Of a stretch of DNA of 64,000 nucleotides, positions 54,595 to 63,960 are shown one piece after another. The position numbers and the translations under genes were made by a program. Source of the DNA: Chitinophagales bacterium (GTDB lineage Bacteria; Bacteroidota; Bacteroidia; Chitinophagales; UBA2359); contig JAWKLZ010000003.1 of the NCBI GenBank assembly GCA_041392475.1, positions 1,013,501 through 1,077,500 of the forward strand, read 5' to 3'. A model generated the notes under the pieces. That model did no database searches and was not told where the DNA came from. It saw nothing but the letters and a program-made list of their open reading frames with translations. The stretch's first letter is position 1, and every line of letters begins with the position of its first letter.

Positions 54595-55722
54595 AGTATC
54601 ATTCAAATATCTTTCCCATGCCCTTTTAACTCTATTATGGTTTGTATTCAACTGCCTTGCTATCTGTCTGTTAGATAAACTTGAATTGTCTTTTTTTAAT
54701 TCAACAATTTGGTTGTCCAACTCCTTTTTATCACTTTCTGATATTTGTTTCAAATGTTCCCTTTCTGTTCCATAATCAAGAAACTCAAATCGTAGAAAGT
54801 TATCAGGTTTGTCTATTTGGCAAACAATTACATTTTCAGTATCATAGGTATGTTCTGTATTCCTTACTTTGATTTGTTTTAAATACCTCAAACCTTTGTC
54901 CTTAGTGCTTTCACCAATAGAAAAACAACTATCACAAAAATTGATAAGCATTTTACTACCCTGCAAATCGTTTCGAGTAATCGGTTTGGAAAGGTCACGT
55001 TTGGGAGTATGTGCCAAAACCAATAAGGAAAGATTGTACTTAGATTTGAGTGACTTTAATTCCTTCATCAGAGGTAAAGCATTTTTAGCTTTTTCGGTTT
55101 CTGTTTTGAGGTAAGTCATATTGTCAATAATCAGAACCTTTGCACCTGTTCTTTTGATAGCCTCCTCCAAACTATAACTAAGGTAGGCTTCAAAATTGGT
55201 AAAATGTTCTGGTAATTCTATGTCTGTATTGATTTCAGCACGTTCAAAGTTGGGATGGAATTGGTAATGATTTTGGTAATTGATGGAATAACGATTTTCA
55301 AACTGTTTATCCGATAACTCAAAATCAAAGTATAAGACTTTCTGCTGTTGAGCTTCAAGTTTAAAACCACTGATATATTCACCTCTACTTATTGAATCTC
55401 CAATCTGAACACCCACAATAGATTTTCCTAAATTGGTATCTGCAAATAAGATGCAAATTTCTCCTTCAAACCAAAAACTATCAAACAGCATTTTAGGAAT
55501 AGGTCTTTTATTTGCATCCTCCATCCATTTGTTAGCTGATTGAATTTTGAACATACCATATACAGGTTCAATTGTTTCAAACTCTTTTTCTATTTGTTCA
55601 AAATTCTGTTCCAGTTCGAGCAAAGATATATCTGTACCTACTTGATTAATCCCTTCATTTTTAGTATCTTTGCCATTGAAATTAGTGTTTTTAGAAGGGG
55701 TGATTAAATTCCTGTTTTTCAT
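54586..55722 (-). CDS. RepA-like AAA ATPase/helicase with C-terminal HTH
   Basis: 378 residues. The RecA-like core has Walker A ADTNLGKS (94-101), YFDFELSDKQF (about 131-141) and Walker B VLIIDN (D200), followed by LLVLAHTPKRD (sensor-type) and QGSKMLINFCDSCFS, as in AAA_25/RepA hexameric helicases of small elements. The C-terminal 35 residues (LSNRQIARQLNTNHNRVKRAW) are a helix-turn-helix that could bind the adjacent GGTAC array. Its ATG overlaps the excisionase stop by 4 bp (ATGA), so the two are translationally coupled. Replicative helicase of the excised island is the likely role. Confidence 0.88.
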   Translation of the reverse strand: MKNRNLITPSKNTNFNGKDTKNEGINQVGTDISLLELEQNFEQIEKEFETIEPVYGMFKIQSANKWMEDANKRPIPKMLFDSFWFEGEICILFADTNLGKSIVGVQIGDSISRGEYISGFKLEAQQQKVLYFDFELSDKQFENRYSINYQNHYQFHPNFERAEINTDIELPEHFTNFEAYLSYSLEEAIKRTGAKVLIIDNMTYLKTETEKAKNALPLMKELKSLKSKYNLSLLVLAHTPKRDLSKPITRNDLQGSKMLINFCDSCFSIGESTKDKGLRYLKQIKVRNTEHTYDTENVIVCQIDKPDNFLRFEFLDYGTEREHLKQISESDKKELDNQIVELKKDNSSLSNRQIARQLNTNHNRVKRAWERYLNDTGT

Positions 55723-56063
55723 AATTCACCCCTTTTTTTAGTTAAATAATCATTGGTTTCTGCCTCTAATTCTGCAACTCCTTTTACCTTATTCTCCAAT
55801 AACCATTTATCCAATTCCCCTTTATCAAAGTAAATCCTTTTACCTCTCTTACTGAAAGGTATTAATCCTCCACTGGTCAATTTATAACCATGTGATTTAC
55901 TGATACCGATGTATTGGCATCCTTCGATAAAATTGAAGATGGTTTTTTGGTTGGTCTGGTCTTGTCGTTGCTTGAATTGTTCTAATAAGGCTTGTTCGAC
56001 AACTTCTTTTAGTAGATTCCTAATTTCGCTTATTGAAATAGGAGATAAAATAACGTTTTGCAT
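55719..56063 (-). CDS. excisionase-like helix-turn-helix protein
   Basis: 114 residues. The central part (about 43-95) is a MerR/Xis-type winged HTH: FIEGCQYIGISKSHGYKL, GLIPFSKRGKRIYFDKGEL, DKWL. An N-terminal amphipathic helix (SEIRNLLKEVVEQALL) may dimerise. Such proteins precede RepA/primase pairs in Bacteroidota integrative elements and act as excisionase or regulator. Confidence 0.85.
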   Translation of the reverse strand: MQNVILSPISISEIRNLLKEVVEQALLEQFKQRQDQTNQKTIFNFIEGCQYIGISKSHGYKLTSGGLIPFSKRGKRIYFDKGELDKWLLENKVKGVAELEAETNDYLTKKRGEL

Positions 56064-56184
56064 TGTATCAAAATATTTATGCGTTTAAAAAAAATATTTG
56101 ATACAAAAGAACATAACATCCATTACCACACTTTACCGTTTTTACCTTTCGGTAATAATTGGTAATAAAAAAGACAAGTAAGAA

Positions 56185-57492
56185 CTAAATTTTTATCAAA
56201 TGGGCTTCAAATACACTTTTAAACTCCTCATAATCCTCATTTTTAAACCCATTTCTAAATAATTTTTCATTTCCTTCAAAATCAATTTCGCTTTTAACTG
56301 TTCTTTGAAGTTTTGCTTTAGTTAATCCCTTTCTAATTATTTCTAAATCCTCCAAAGCCTCAAAACAAGCCACTATACTATTTTTGGTACTTTTGTAAAT
56401 CCAATTGTTATTTTCATCCAAAGCACCTATCCGTTCACTATTTAGAATTTTGAAAAACTTATCTACTCTATCTTGGTTGTTTCTGAAAAGTTCTAAAAAG
56501 GTCATTTCTTTTTTTCTGACATTACTCTTAGCTACTACCTTTTTCGATTTATTTAATACCTCTATCTTTTTGCATATCTCATTTATATGTCTTGACTCAT
56601 TATCAAGCCATTTTTCAAGCAGTTGCACGTATTTCATTTCCTTATTGGAGTAGCCTCTCAAAAGTTTATTTTGTATTAACCTGTGATTTTCATTTTCTAA
56701 ATCAATTCTGTGGGAATGAACGTCATCAATTACTCTTTTTCTTATTAATTCGGTGCTATTATATCCAATTAGAAGTTGCTTAGTTGCATCATTAAGTATC
56801 TGAATAAGTTCCCTCTTTGTTCTAACCTTAAAAGTTGAAAAACCAGTATATCTATTATAATCATGGTCATAAAACATAACTGATGTAGGAAATTTCTTTT
56901 TAAATTTGATTTTCAGCTTTTTAAAGTGTTGCAAATCTGGAAAAGTCTCTAACCATTTTTGAAAAACTAAATAGAGGAGGTTCAAATCTGATACACTACA
57001 TTTTTCTTTAGTATTAGAAAAATCAGGAGTAATATATTTAAGCAGTTTTTCTTTCTTCTCTGGAGAAATAATTTGTTCATCTCTACTTATTATATTCTGC
57101 TTTACACCTTCAATATATCTATCATAACCAATATTAGGGTTTCCAAAACTTATTTTATTTAAATCAATGTAATGAGTGATTTCTTTATACCAATTGTTTG
57201 AATCAATGAATAGGTCAATATGTGTCTTTGTAAACATTATCTGCTTCAATATTTTTTGAGGAACATACTGAAAATCTTCTTTTTTCAATGTCCTTTTTTT
57301 TGACATTTCTTTATGGTAGTCACAACAATTGGGAAAATCATTAATCCAAGATTTCAACTCATTATGGAGTCTTTTATGGTTTTTACAACAGTTTGGAAAA
57401 GTCTTTGGAATAATACAGTCTTTGGGAGGGGTAAGCTCAAATGAAGGTGAGGTAATTTTGGTTACTTTTAAATTAATGAATGGTAATTTCAT
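56185..57492 (-). CDS. unknown 435-residue island protein with duplicated FPNCC motif
   Basis: Not recognised. Near the N terminus two similar segments follow each other: KTFPNCCKNHKRLHNELKSW and DFPNCCDYHKEM (about 29-64), each with Cys-Cys and His, a possible bipartite metal site. The rest is Lys/Asn/Ile-rich and helical with no membrane segment or signal peptide. The C-terminal part (WIYKSTKNSIVACFEALEDL) resembles a small winged-helix-like region. It lies between integrase and the Xis/Rep module in the same direction; a role in element maintenance is possible. Confidence 0.7.
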   Translation of the reverse strand: MKLPFINLKVTKITSPSFELTPPKDCIIPKTFPNCCKNHKRLHNELKSWINDFPNCCDYHKEMSKKRTLKKEDFQYVPQKILKQIMFTKTHIDLFIDSNNWYKEITHYIDLNKISFGNPNIGYDRYIEGVKQNIISRDEQIISPEKKEKLLKYITPDFSNTKEKCSVSDLNLLYLVFQKWLETFPDLQHFKKLKIKFKKKFPTSVMFYDHDYNRYTGFSTFKVRTKRELIQILNDATKQLLIGYNSTELIRKRVIDDVHSHRIDLENENHRLIQNKLLRGYSNKEMKYVQLLEKWLDNESRHINEICKKIEVLNKSKKVVAKSNVRKKEMTFLELFRNNQDRVDKFFKILNSERIGALDENNNWIYKSTKNSIVACFEALEDLEIIRKGLTKAKLQRTVKSEIDFEGNEKLFRNGFKNEDYEEFKSVFEAHLIKI

Positions 57493-57811
57493 TGGTCAAG
57501 GGTTTAATTAAAAATTATTTACAATTAATAGCTCGTATGAACTTTACTATGATTATCTATTGATAAATTTCAAGGTTTTGAAAGGATAAGAGCAAAAGCG
57601 ATAATATTGGAGACTTACCTTATAGTTTTGCTCATATTGTCAAGTTACATCCACTTTAAAGTAAGAGAATAACCTACCTTATTTAACTATAAGCAAAGAT
57701 AAACCAAACAAGAAATAAATATTTTATGAAATTACTAACATTGTGTGGATAAAACAAAAGGCTTGCTTTTTGATAATTCATTTTTTTTTAGTAAAGAGCT
57801 AAAATATGCTT
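57493..57811. other. AT-rich intergenic region after the integrase gene
   Basis: About 320 bp with no ORF or strong hairpin. It should hold the promoter for the minus-strand gene at 57492; no clear consensus was found. Confidence 0.4.
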
Positions 57812-59020
57812 TTAAAGTAATCCTTGTACTGCTTCATCCAACACATCATTTTCAAATGCTTTCAAGTAAGTTTCTGTTATTTCTTGGGATTGATGTCCTA
57901 ATGTTTCGCTAATGACTGCAATAGAAATGCCTGTTTGTTTTAGGTTGGTTGCAAAGCTATGTCGAGCAACATAACTTGTTAGGGGTTGAGATATACCAAT
58001 GATTTGACCAATTTCTTTAAGGTATTTGTTATACTGCTTCAAAGTCTTTTTCTTTCGGTTGTCAATTTGATTGGGTTTCAAATCATCTTGAAGCAATATT
58101 GGGAATACATATTGAGTAGGTCTTTCTTGTGATTGGTAGTAATCAATAATTTTTTGAACAGGTGGTAGTATCTTAATTACAAAATTCCCTTTGGTTTTGG
58201 AGCGTGTATAAAAGATGGTATTATTGTGGAGGTTATTCCAAGTCAATTTCATCATATCCACAAAGTTCATTCCTCTGGTATAGTAGGAAAAGACAAAGTA
58301 GTTTCGAGCATCCACCAAATGAGAATAATTGAGGAGGTCTAAATTTTCAATCTTCCTAACATCTTCACGACTCAAAGCCTTTTTATTGTTGCCTCCTTTC
58401 AATTTGGAGATTTTGTAAACCTCAAAAGGATAATGTTCCCTTTTGACCAATTTCTTTTTGATAGCATCATTGTAAACGGCTCTAATAGTTCGCATTTTTA
58501 CGCTTATGCCTCCTCCTGTTCCTCCTCTACTTCTCAAATGAATTTCATACTTCTCTAAAATGGTGGCTGTAATATCCTCAAATTTTATTTTGTTATTTGG
58601 ATAGAAATTGAAGAATGATTTTAATGTCTCATCATAGACGGTTGAATTACCTGTTTGCCCTGACTTTTTCAAATCTTCAATCTTATCATTCCAAAAGCTG
58701 TAAACGTTCCTTACATCCGTTTTTTTTTGCCCCCTAAACTCATTTTCAAACTGAACCAAAGTAAGTTCTTTTCCATCCAATCCATACCTATCAATGATGT
58801 CTAATGCTTTTTTCTTGTAATTGGTGAGTAAGGTGTTTCTTGCTTGGTGGCTTTTGTGATTTCTCCTAAAAGACTCACTTGAACTATTCCATTGATTTTG
58901 TTTACAAGATAAACCCAATGAGATAAGTTTCTTCTTTCGATTAATGGTAATCCTCAAATAGATAGGAGATTCACCATTTGCTAAGATTCTATTTTTCTGG
59001 ATTATTTTGATACTTGCCAT
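57812..59020 (-). CDS. tyrosine site-specific integrase
   Basis: 402 residues. An N-terminal arm-binding domain (1-80; SPIYLRITINRKKKLISLG), a SAM-like core-binding domain (about 100-195) and the catalytic domain (about 215-395). Catalytic residues: R249 in YYTRGMNF, Lys near 275 in RSKTKG, R353 in YVARHSFAT (the preceding His of the box is Tyr, common in Bacteroidota integrases), H376 in LGHQS and the nucleophile Y385 in TETYLKAF. It is 153 bp from attR and its start lies next to the GGTCGAACA arm-type sites, so it may regulate its own expression. It drives recombination at tRNA-Pro. Confidence 0.95.
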   Translation of the reverse strand: MASIKIIQKNRILANGESPIYLRITINRKKKLISLGLSCKQNQWNSSSESFRRNHKSHQARNTLLTNYKKKALDIIDRYGLDGKELTLVQFENEFRGQKKTDVRNVYSFWNDKIEDLKKSGQTGNSTVYDETLKSFFNFYPNNKIKFEDITATILEKYEIHLRSRGGTGGGISVKMRTIRAVYNDAIKKKLVKREHYPFEVYKISKLKGGNNKKALSREDVRKIENLDLLNYSHLVDARNYFVFSYYTRGMNFVDMMKLTWNNLHNNTIFYTRSKTKGNFVIKILPPVQKIIDYYQSQERPTQYVFPILLQDDLKPNQIDNRKKKTLKQYNKYLKEIGQIIGISQPLTSYVARHSFATNLKQTGISIAVISETLGHQSQEITETYLKAFENDVLDEAVQGLL

Positions 59021-59039
59021 TGTTGATTTGCATTTTTTA

Positions 59040-59062
59040 GGTCGAACATAGGTCGAACAACT
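59040..59062. repeat. integrase arm-type site candidate, right
   Basis: The same 23 bp as at 45952-45974: two GGTCGAACA units, directly upstream of the integrase start codon. Confidence 0.65.
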
Positions 59063-59172
59063 TAGGCAAATATAGGAAAACTAAAGAAAAGAAACAAATA
59101 ATAATTTCTTTGAAAAACAATTATTTATGTGTAAATTGCAACTATAAAAATACTAACAGAAATATAAAATCT

Positions 59173-59272
59173 CCTGCTTTGGGAGCAGGGGGCCGCAGGT
59201 TCGAATCCTGCTACCCCGACACAAGATAATCAAGGAGTTACGATATTTTTTCGTAGCTCCTTTTTTTGTTGG
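59173..59272. repeat. attR
   Basis: Copy of the tRNA-Pro 3' part (from the anticodon stem) and its terminator; 97 of 100 bases equal attL. The 5' half of the tRNA is missing, so it is not a functional tRNA gene. Confidence 0.92.
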
Positions 59273-59587
59273 TTAAAACATAGTTTAGTGCTTGAACGAA
59301 AACTCTTAACTAATTGAATGTCAAAACATAACTAAACACTTAAACAAATGAACTTTTTAAAGTTTCCCCATATATCAATACCTTCAATAAATTCCTAATA
59401 AATTAACATCAAGTTGCTATAAGAATATAAAAATTGAAGGAAAAAGTTCGTTTGTTTTAACCATTAGTTATGTTTTGATAGACAGATAATTATCTCTTTC
59501 CGTTCAGGCACTAGTTTAAACATTTTTTCCAACACTTAATTTTGTTTAAACTCTCTTCACCCTATATTTTTTTCATAAATCAACAAC
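59273..59587. other. intergenic region right of the island, with promoter
   Basis: About 315 bp of chromosomal sequence after attR. A promoter is at 59542-59570: TTG (59542-59544), 18 bp, TATATTTT (59563-59570), 17 bp before the next ATG. It contains loosely repeated AAAACATA(G/A)TTTAGTG and AAACATAACTAAACACTTAA segments, otherwise nothing recognised. Confidence 0.5.
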
Positions 59588-60211
59588 ATGAACAACGACA
59601 ATCAAAATATAGACCCAAATACAACAAACTCTCAATCTGCCTCAAAAGATTTCCACTTTACGGCAATCACTTGGAAGGATGTCACCGACAAAGTAAATTT
59701 TCAAGCTGTGGGCGAATTGCTGAACGAAAAACTGACCTTATCCAACTATGGGGGAGCAGTGAAAAGTGTGTACTGTACTTTTTTGGCGATTCAAGCCAAC
59801 AACGAATTTCACGATGAATTTGTGGACTTTGATACAGAAGAACAGATTTTGGAGATGGCGTTGAAGGTGGATATTCGACAATTGAAGGACGCAACGGAAG
59901 CGGACACATTGCAGCTAATGGCAAAGGTTTTTTTGGAGTATATTGTTCAATATCCAAGCATTGAAGGATTCGACCAAAAACGTTTTTATGCAGATGTCCA
60001 ATCAGTTTTTGCGGAAAAAGGATGGTTACAAAATCAAAATACTGCCGTTGTATTGACCCTTTCCGAAAAAGCACAGATAACAGGATTGGAGGAAGCGATT
60101 GTTTCTCTTATTGAAACCGATATTGACAAGGCAGCTTTGGGGTGGATAAAAACCTATTGTCAGAAGTTGAAGGTGGAGTATTCGGATGTGATGCCTGAAT
60201 TGTTCAATTGA
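59588..60211 (+). CDS. hypothetical soluble protein
   Basis: Not recognised. 207 residues, acidic, no signal peptide or membrane helix. The first 20 residues are a Gln/Asn-rich disordered tail; the remainder is predicted mainly helical (ITWKDVTDKVNFQAVGELL, VFLEYIVQYPSIE, EKAQITGLEEAIVSLI). It has its own promoter and is followed after 130 bp by the YceI gene. Confidence 0.7.
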   Translation: MNNDNQNIDPNTTNSQSASKDFHFTAITWKDVTDKVNFQAVGELLNEKLTLSNYGGAVKSVYCTFLAIQANNEFHDEFVDFDTEEQILEMALKVDIRQLKDATEADTLQLMAKVFLEYIVQYPSIEGFDQKRFYADVQSVFAEKGWLQNQNTAVVLTLSEKAQITGLEEAIVSLIETDIDKAALGWIKTYCQKLKVEYSDVMPELFN

Positions 60212-60341
60212 TATTCGATACTCCAAAAACTAAATCTTCCATTTCAACGTATAAAAAAGACCATTCAGCCAACTTTTTTTTCAGGCCAACTCACTTTTAA
60301 CTAATTTTATCAGATTCAATCTAAATGAAATAAAACGATAA

Positions 60342-60911
60342 ATGAATCGAATGCGAATTGCCTCCACCCTAATAGGGATATTTATAATGTGTTGTACTCC
60401 TATCGGTTCTTTTGCCCAAAACCAAAACAACCTCCGTCAAATAAACTCAGGTACTATTTATTTCAAATCCGATGCACCTTTAGAACTCATTGAAGCACAA
60501 TCGAAATCATTGAAGGGAATTATTGATACCAAACAGCGCACATTTGCTTACACCGTTTCGATCGAGAGTTTCGAAGGGTTCAACAGCCCATTGCAGCGAG
60601 AACACTTCAATGAAAATTACATGGAAACCAACCTATTTCCCAAGGCAACTTTTTCAGGAAAGATAATTGAAAATGTGGATTTTGAATCAGATGGAGTATA
60701 TGAAGTTCGTGCCAAAGGAAAATTGAATATTCATGGAGTTGAACAGGAACGCATCATCAAAGCTACCCTCCAAATTAATGGAGGACAAATGGAAGTTCAT
60801 TCCAAATTCACCGTACCTTTGACCGACCACAACATCACCATTCCAAGGATTGTAGAACAAAAAATAGCCACTGAAATATATGTGGAAATCAACGCCCAAT
60901 TTGAGAATTGA
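60342..60911 (+). CDS. exported YceI-family lipid-binding protein
   Basis: 189 residues: signal peptide (1-26, ending GSFAQ), then a YceI lipocalin-like domain. Visible landmarks are GTIYFKSDAPLE, SIESFEGFNSPLQREHFNENYM (in part), FPKATFSGKI and GKLNIHGVEQERII, where YceI proteins carry the T-x-x-F-x-G and L-x-I-x-G-x-x strands. The family binds isoprenoid or polyisoprenoid lipids in the periplasm. Its last 32 bases overlap the start of the sensor gene. Confidence 0.88.
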   Translation: MNRMRIASTLIGIFIMCCTPIGSFAQNQNNLRQINSGTIYFKSDAPLELIEAQSKSLKGIIDTKQRTFAYTVSIESFEGFNSPLQREHFNENYMETNLFPKATFSGKIIENVDFESDGVYEVRAKGKLNIHGVEQERIIKATLQINGGQMEVHSKFTVPLTDHNITIPRIVEQKIATEIYVEINAQFEN

Positions 60912-63900
60912 AAGACAAAATGAGGAGAAATCCGCAAAGAAGGAGATAAGAAATTGGTCAATCAAATGCCCCTCTATCGCTTCTATTCATTTCTTCCATT
61001 CCCATTCTAAAATCGGTACTGCTCTTTTTTTCCTCTTACTGCTATTTATCATTTCCTCCAAGATATATGCTCAAACTCCTCACTTCAAAACCTATGAAAT
61101 CAGCAAAGAAAACCGTCAATTGAAGCCTCAAATATTGTTTCAAGACAGCAAAGGTTTTATTTGGTTGGGCACTTCCGAAGGTTTGTACCAATACAATGGG
61201 ATTGACTTTCACTTGTTTCCATTAGCCGACTCCCTTTTTACGAAAACAACTCAAAGCGTGACGGCTATTTTTGAAGACCAAAAAGAACGATTGTGGGTGG
61301 GTTTTCAAAATGGCATCATCGCCTCTTTCCAAAACCTTCAATGGACACTCTTTGAGCCAGAAGAAGGATTGCCAAAAGTTCCGATTACTGCTATCGAACA
61401 AGACCCTTATGGCACGATGTGGTTTGCCACCTATGGCGAAGGTTTGTATTATTATCTTCCCATTGCCCTCCAAAATTCTTCTCCTACATCGCTTTTCATC
61501 CCCAATCGCCTCTACAATATCAATATAGAAGAAGGTTTGAGTAGCAACGATTTGTACGATATTGCAGTGGGCAAAAACGGAAAGATTTGGGCAGCAACTG
61601 ACAGTGGTATCAGTATTTGCAGCATAGAAGAAGGTAAAAAACACATCGAATTGAAAGACATGACCGATGGTTTGCCCGATAATTTGATACAACAAATTGA
61701 AGCAGATAAAAACGGAAATTTGTGGATTGGAACCAACGATAAAGGTGTTTGTCAATACCGATTTGAAGAAGAACACTTTTACATTTCGCCTCAAATGAAA
61801 GATTGGATTTGGGGCAGTATCAAAAGTTTGGAGGTACAGGAGCAAGAAGTTTGGATAGGCACTCAACAAAACGGCTTGATACAGTACGTTTTGCAATCCA
61901 GTGAATATTTTAGGGCATACAATCAAGACACTGATTATACGTTTGGTATGACCAACAGCGTGTTGGCAGATTGGGAGGGAAATATATGGTTTACAGGCAG
62001 CAGCAATGTCCTACACAGCACCAACCGCAAGTTTGAATTTATCCAACAGCATGAAGGCGTATCTTTTAACCATATTGAAGCCATCTTGAGTGATAGTCAA
62101 AACAATATATGGTTCAGCAACAAAGAAGGACTTTTTCGACACAGCATCCATTTTACAGGCTTCAATGTTTTGGAACACTGCATCAAATCAAGTGATTATT
62201 CTGACCTCCACATTATTGCCATTTACGAGGATATACAGGGCTATATATGGTTGGGGACATTTGGCAAAGGAGTTTATCGCCTCAATCCCAAGAACAAACA
62301 CTTGCAACATTTAACAGAATCAGAAGGACTTATTAACAACAATGTCTTGTCCATTTCTGGTAAAGATGCAGAAATTTGGTTGGCTACTTTGGGGGGAGTA
62401 TCTAAGTGTATTTTGGACAAATCAAGTAATTCTGATACAGCTTCTCTTCAATTTGAAAACTACGACAAAAACAGCGGCTTGGGCAATAATTACATTTACA
62501 GTACCTTAGCCGATTCCAAAGGACGTATTTGGTTTGCAACAGATGGTCAAGGAATTACAGTTTTAGAAAAGGGTAATTTCACCAATTATGCCGACAATGT
62601 GGGATTGAAGGGAAAAGTAGTGTATTCCATTGCAGAAGACAAACAGGGAAATATTTGGTTCAGCACTGCCAATGCGGGAATTTATCGTTTTGATGGCATA
62701 GAGTTTAAAAACTTTGATTTGCGAGAGGGCTTGCGAGAACGGCAAATTTCGAGCATTGCGATGGATGGTCAAAACAATTTATTGATTGCTCACCGACAAG
62801 GGATTGACCTACTCAATACCGAAACCCTAACCCTTACCTATTATGGACAAGAGGTGGGTCTCAATGATATTACCCCTGCCCTCAATGCCATCTCCAAAGA
62901 CCCACAAGGCAATATTTGGCTGGGAACACAAAACAGCATTATCAAATACTTGCAATTAGCAGACTCCCTTCAATTGCAGCCAACTACCCATATCAACCAG
63001 GTATTTGTATTTTTGGAGCCAATTGTTCCAAAATCCCATCTAAGCTTTCCCTACTACCAAAATCATATCTCTTTCGATTACATTGGTTTGTGGTACACAC
63101 ATCCCGAACAAGTCACCTATCAACATCAATTAGAAGGTTATGACCGAGAATGGATAAATACCAAAGATAAGTTTGTTACCTATCCCAATCTTCCTGCGGG
63201 TGATTATATCTTCAAACTGCGCTCATCTATCCACCCCAATTTCAAAGAGGCTGCCATTACCGAATATGCTTTCAGGATTCGTCCTGCTTTTTGGGAAACA
63301 ACTTGGTTTATTCTAATAATTGTCATTTTAAGCATTATTACCATTTACTATACCACTACTATTCGAGAAGCACGACTCAAGAAAGAGCAAGCATTGGAGC
63401 AGCAACAGCTTCGCTTTCAGTTGGATGCACTAAAAAACCAAATCAATCCCCACTTTCTTTTCAACAGCTTCAATACCCTGCTCAATGTTATTGAAGAAAA
63501 CCAAACACAAGCAGCAAAATACGTAGAAAAACTATCCGATTTTTTCCGTACCATTCTTACTCATCGAGATAAAGATTTGATTACTTTGGAGGAAGAACTC
63601 GCACTCATTCAAGATTATTACTACATCCAACAGCACAGATATGGCACTAATTTTCAATTGAATGTACATGTTGATCCTGCCAAAACCAAAAAAATGTTGC
63701 CCCCCTTGACCCTGCAAATGCTACTCGAAAATGCGGTCAAACACAACATCATTTCCAAGCGCAAACCCCTGACAGTCGACATCTACAATGAAGGCGATTC
63801 TTTATTCGTCAAAAATCCCCTTCAACTCCGTAAAGTTTCTCAACCTTCTACCAAAGTTGGGCTGCAAAATATCCAAAAACGCTACGAATTGCTCACAGAA

Positions 63901-63960
63901 CAGCAAATCCACATTGAAGAAATAGATGGATTTTTTGTTGTAAAACTCCCGTTGCTGTAA
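60880..63960 (+). CDS. two-component sensor: Reg_prop propeller, Y_Y_Y domain and LytS-type histidine kinase
   Basis: 1026 residues. A basic N-terminal stretch and hydrophobic helix (about 46-64, ending IYAQ) export the sensor part. About twelve Reg_prop repeats of the DSKGFIWLGTSEGLYQ type form a double propeller (about 70-715). The Y_Y_Y domain (about 727-797; YQLEGYDREW-like QLEGYDREWINT), a membrane helix (about 806-828), then a His_kinase domain with H in NQINPHFLFNSF (about 856) and the N-box LLENAVKHN (about 948). It lacks the receiver/AraC parts of classical hybrid systems, so a LytTR-type regulator probably follows outside the window. The start is uncertain: ATG at 60880 lies in the YceI gene; TTG at 60901 is an alternative. 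The last 40 bases of the window hold nothing recognisable. Confidence 0.92.
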   Translation: MWKSTPNLRIERQNEEKSAKKEIRNWSIKCPSIASIHFFHSHSKIGTALFFLLLLFIISSKIYAQTPHFKTYEISKENRQLKPQILFQDSKGFIWLGTSEGLYQYNGIDFHLFPLADSLFTKTTQSVTAIFEDQKERLWVGFQNGIIASFQNLQWTLFEPEEGLPKVPITAIEQDPYGTMWFATYGEGLYYYLPIALQNSSPTSLFIPNRLYNINIEEGLSSNDLYDIAVGKNGKIWAATDSGISICSIEEGKKHIELKDMTDGLPDNLIQQIEADKNGNLWIGTNDKGVCQYRFEEEHFYISPQMKDWIWGSIKSLEVQEQEVWIGTQQNGLIQYVLQSSEYFRAYNQDTDYTFGMTNSVLADWEGNIWFTGSSNVLHSTNRKFEFIQQHEGVSFNHIEAILSDSQNNIWFSNKEGLFRHSIHFTGFNVLEHCIKSSDYSDLHIIAIYEDIQGYIWLGTFGKGVYRLNPKNKHLQHLTESEGLINNNVLSISGKDAEIWLATLGGVSKCILDKSSNSDTASLQFENYDKNSGLGNNYIYSTLADSKGRIWFATDGQGITVLEKGNFTNYADNVGLKGKVVYSIAEDKQGNIWFSTANAGIYRFDGIEFKNFDLREGLRERQISSIAMDGQNNLLIAHRQGIDLLNTETLTLTYYGQEVGLNDITPALNAISKDPQGNIWLGTQNSIIKYLQLADSLQLQPTTHINQVFVFLEPIVPKSHLSFPYYQNHISFDYIGLWYTHPEQVTYQHQLEGYDREWINTKDKFVTYPNLPAGDYIFKLRSSIHPNFKEAAITEYAFRIRPAFWETTWFILIIVILSIITIYYTTTIREARLKKEQALEQQQLRFQLDALKNQINPHFLFNSFNTLLNVIEENQTQAAKYVEKLSDFFRTILTHRDKDLITLEEELALIQDYYYIQQHRYGTNFQLNVHVDPAKTKKMLPPLTLQMLLENAVKHNIISKRKPLTVDIYNEGDSLFVKNPLQLRKVSQPSTKVGLQNIQKRYELLTEQQIHIEEIDGFFVVKLPLL

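Larger units (their letters stand above)
45853..59272. mobile_element. 13.3-kb integrative element in tRNA-Pro (defence island)
   Basis: Bounded by 100-bp direct repeats (attL 45853-45952; attR 59173-59272), so excision would release a 13,320-bp circle. It contains an integrase next to attR, an excisionase-like HTH protein, a RepA-like ATPase, a Toprim/zinc-finger primase-like protein, type IIG RM, DarT, DarG, an unknown protein and a convergent duplicated-HTH regulator. No relaxase, coupling protein, T4SS or phage structural gene is visible. It therefore resembles an integrative mobilizable or satellite-type element with its own replication module and anti-phage cargo. Confidence 0.92.

Noticed and set aside
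59173..59219. Second tRNA-Pro gene
   Set aside because: Only the part from the anticodon stem to the 3' end is present; it is the attR duplication.
45853..59272. The island as a conjugative element or prophage
   Set aside because: No relaxase, VirB4/TraG-type, coupling, capsid, terminase or tail genes are visible; only integration, replication and cargo genes.
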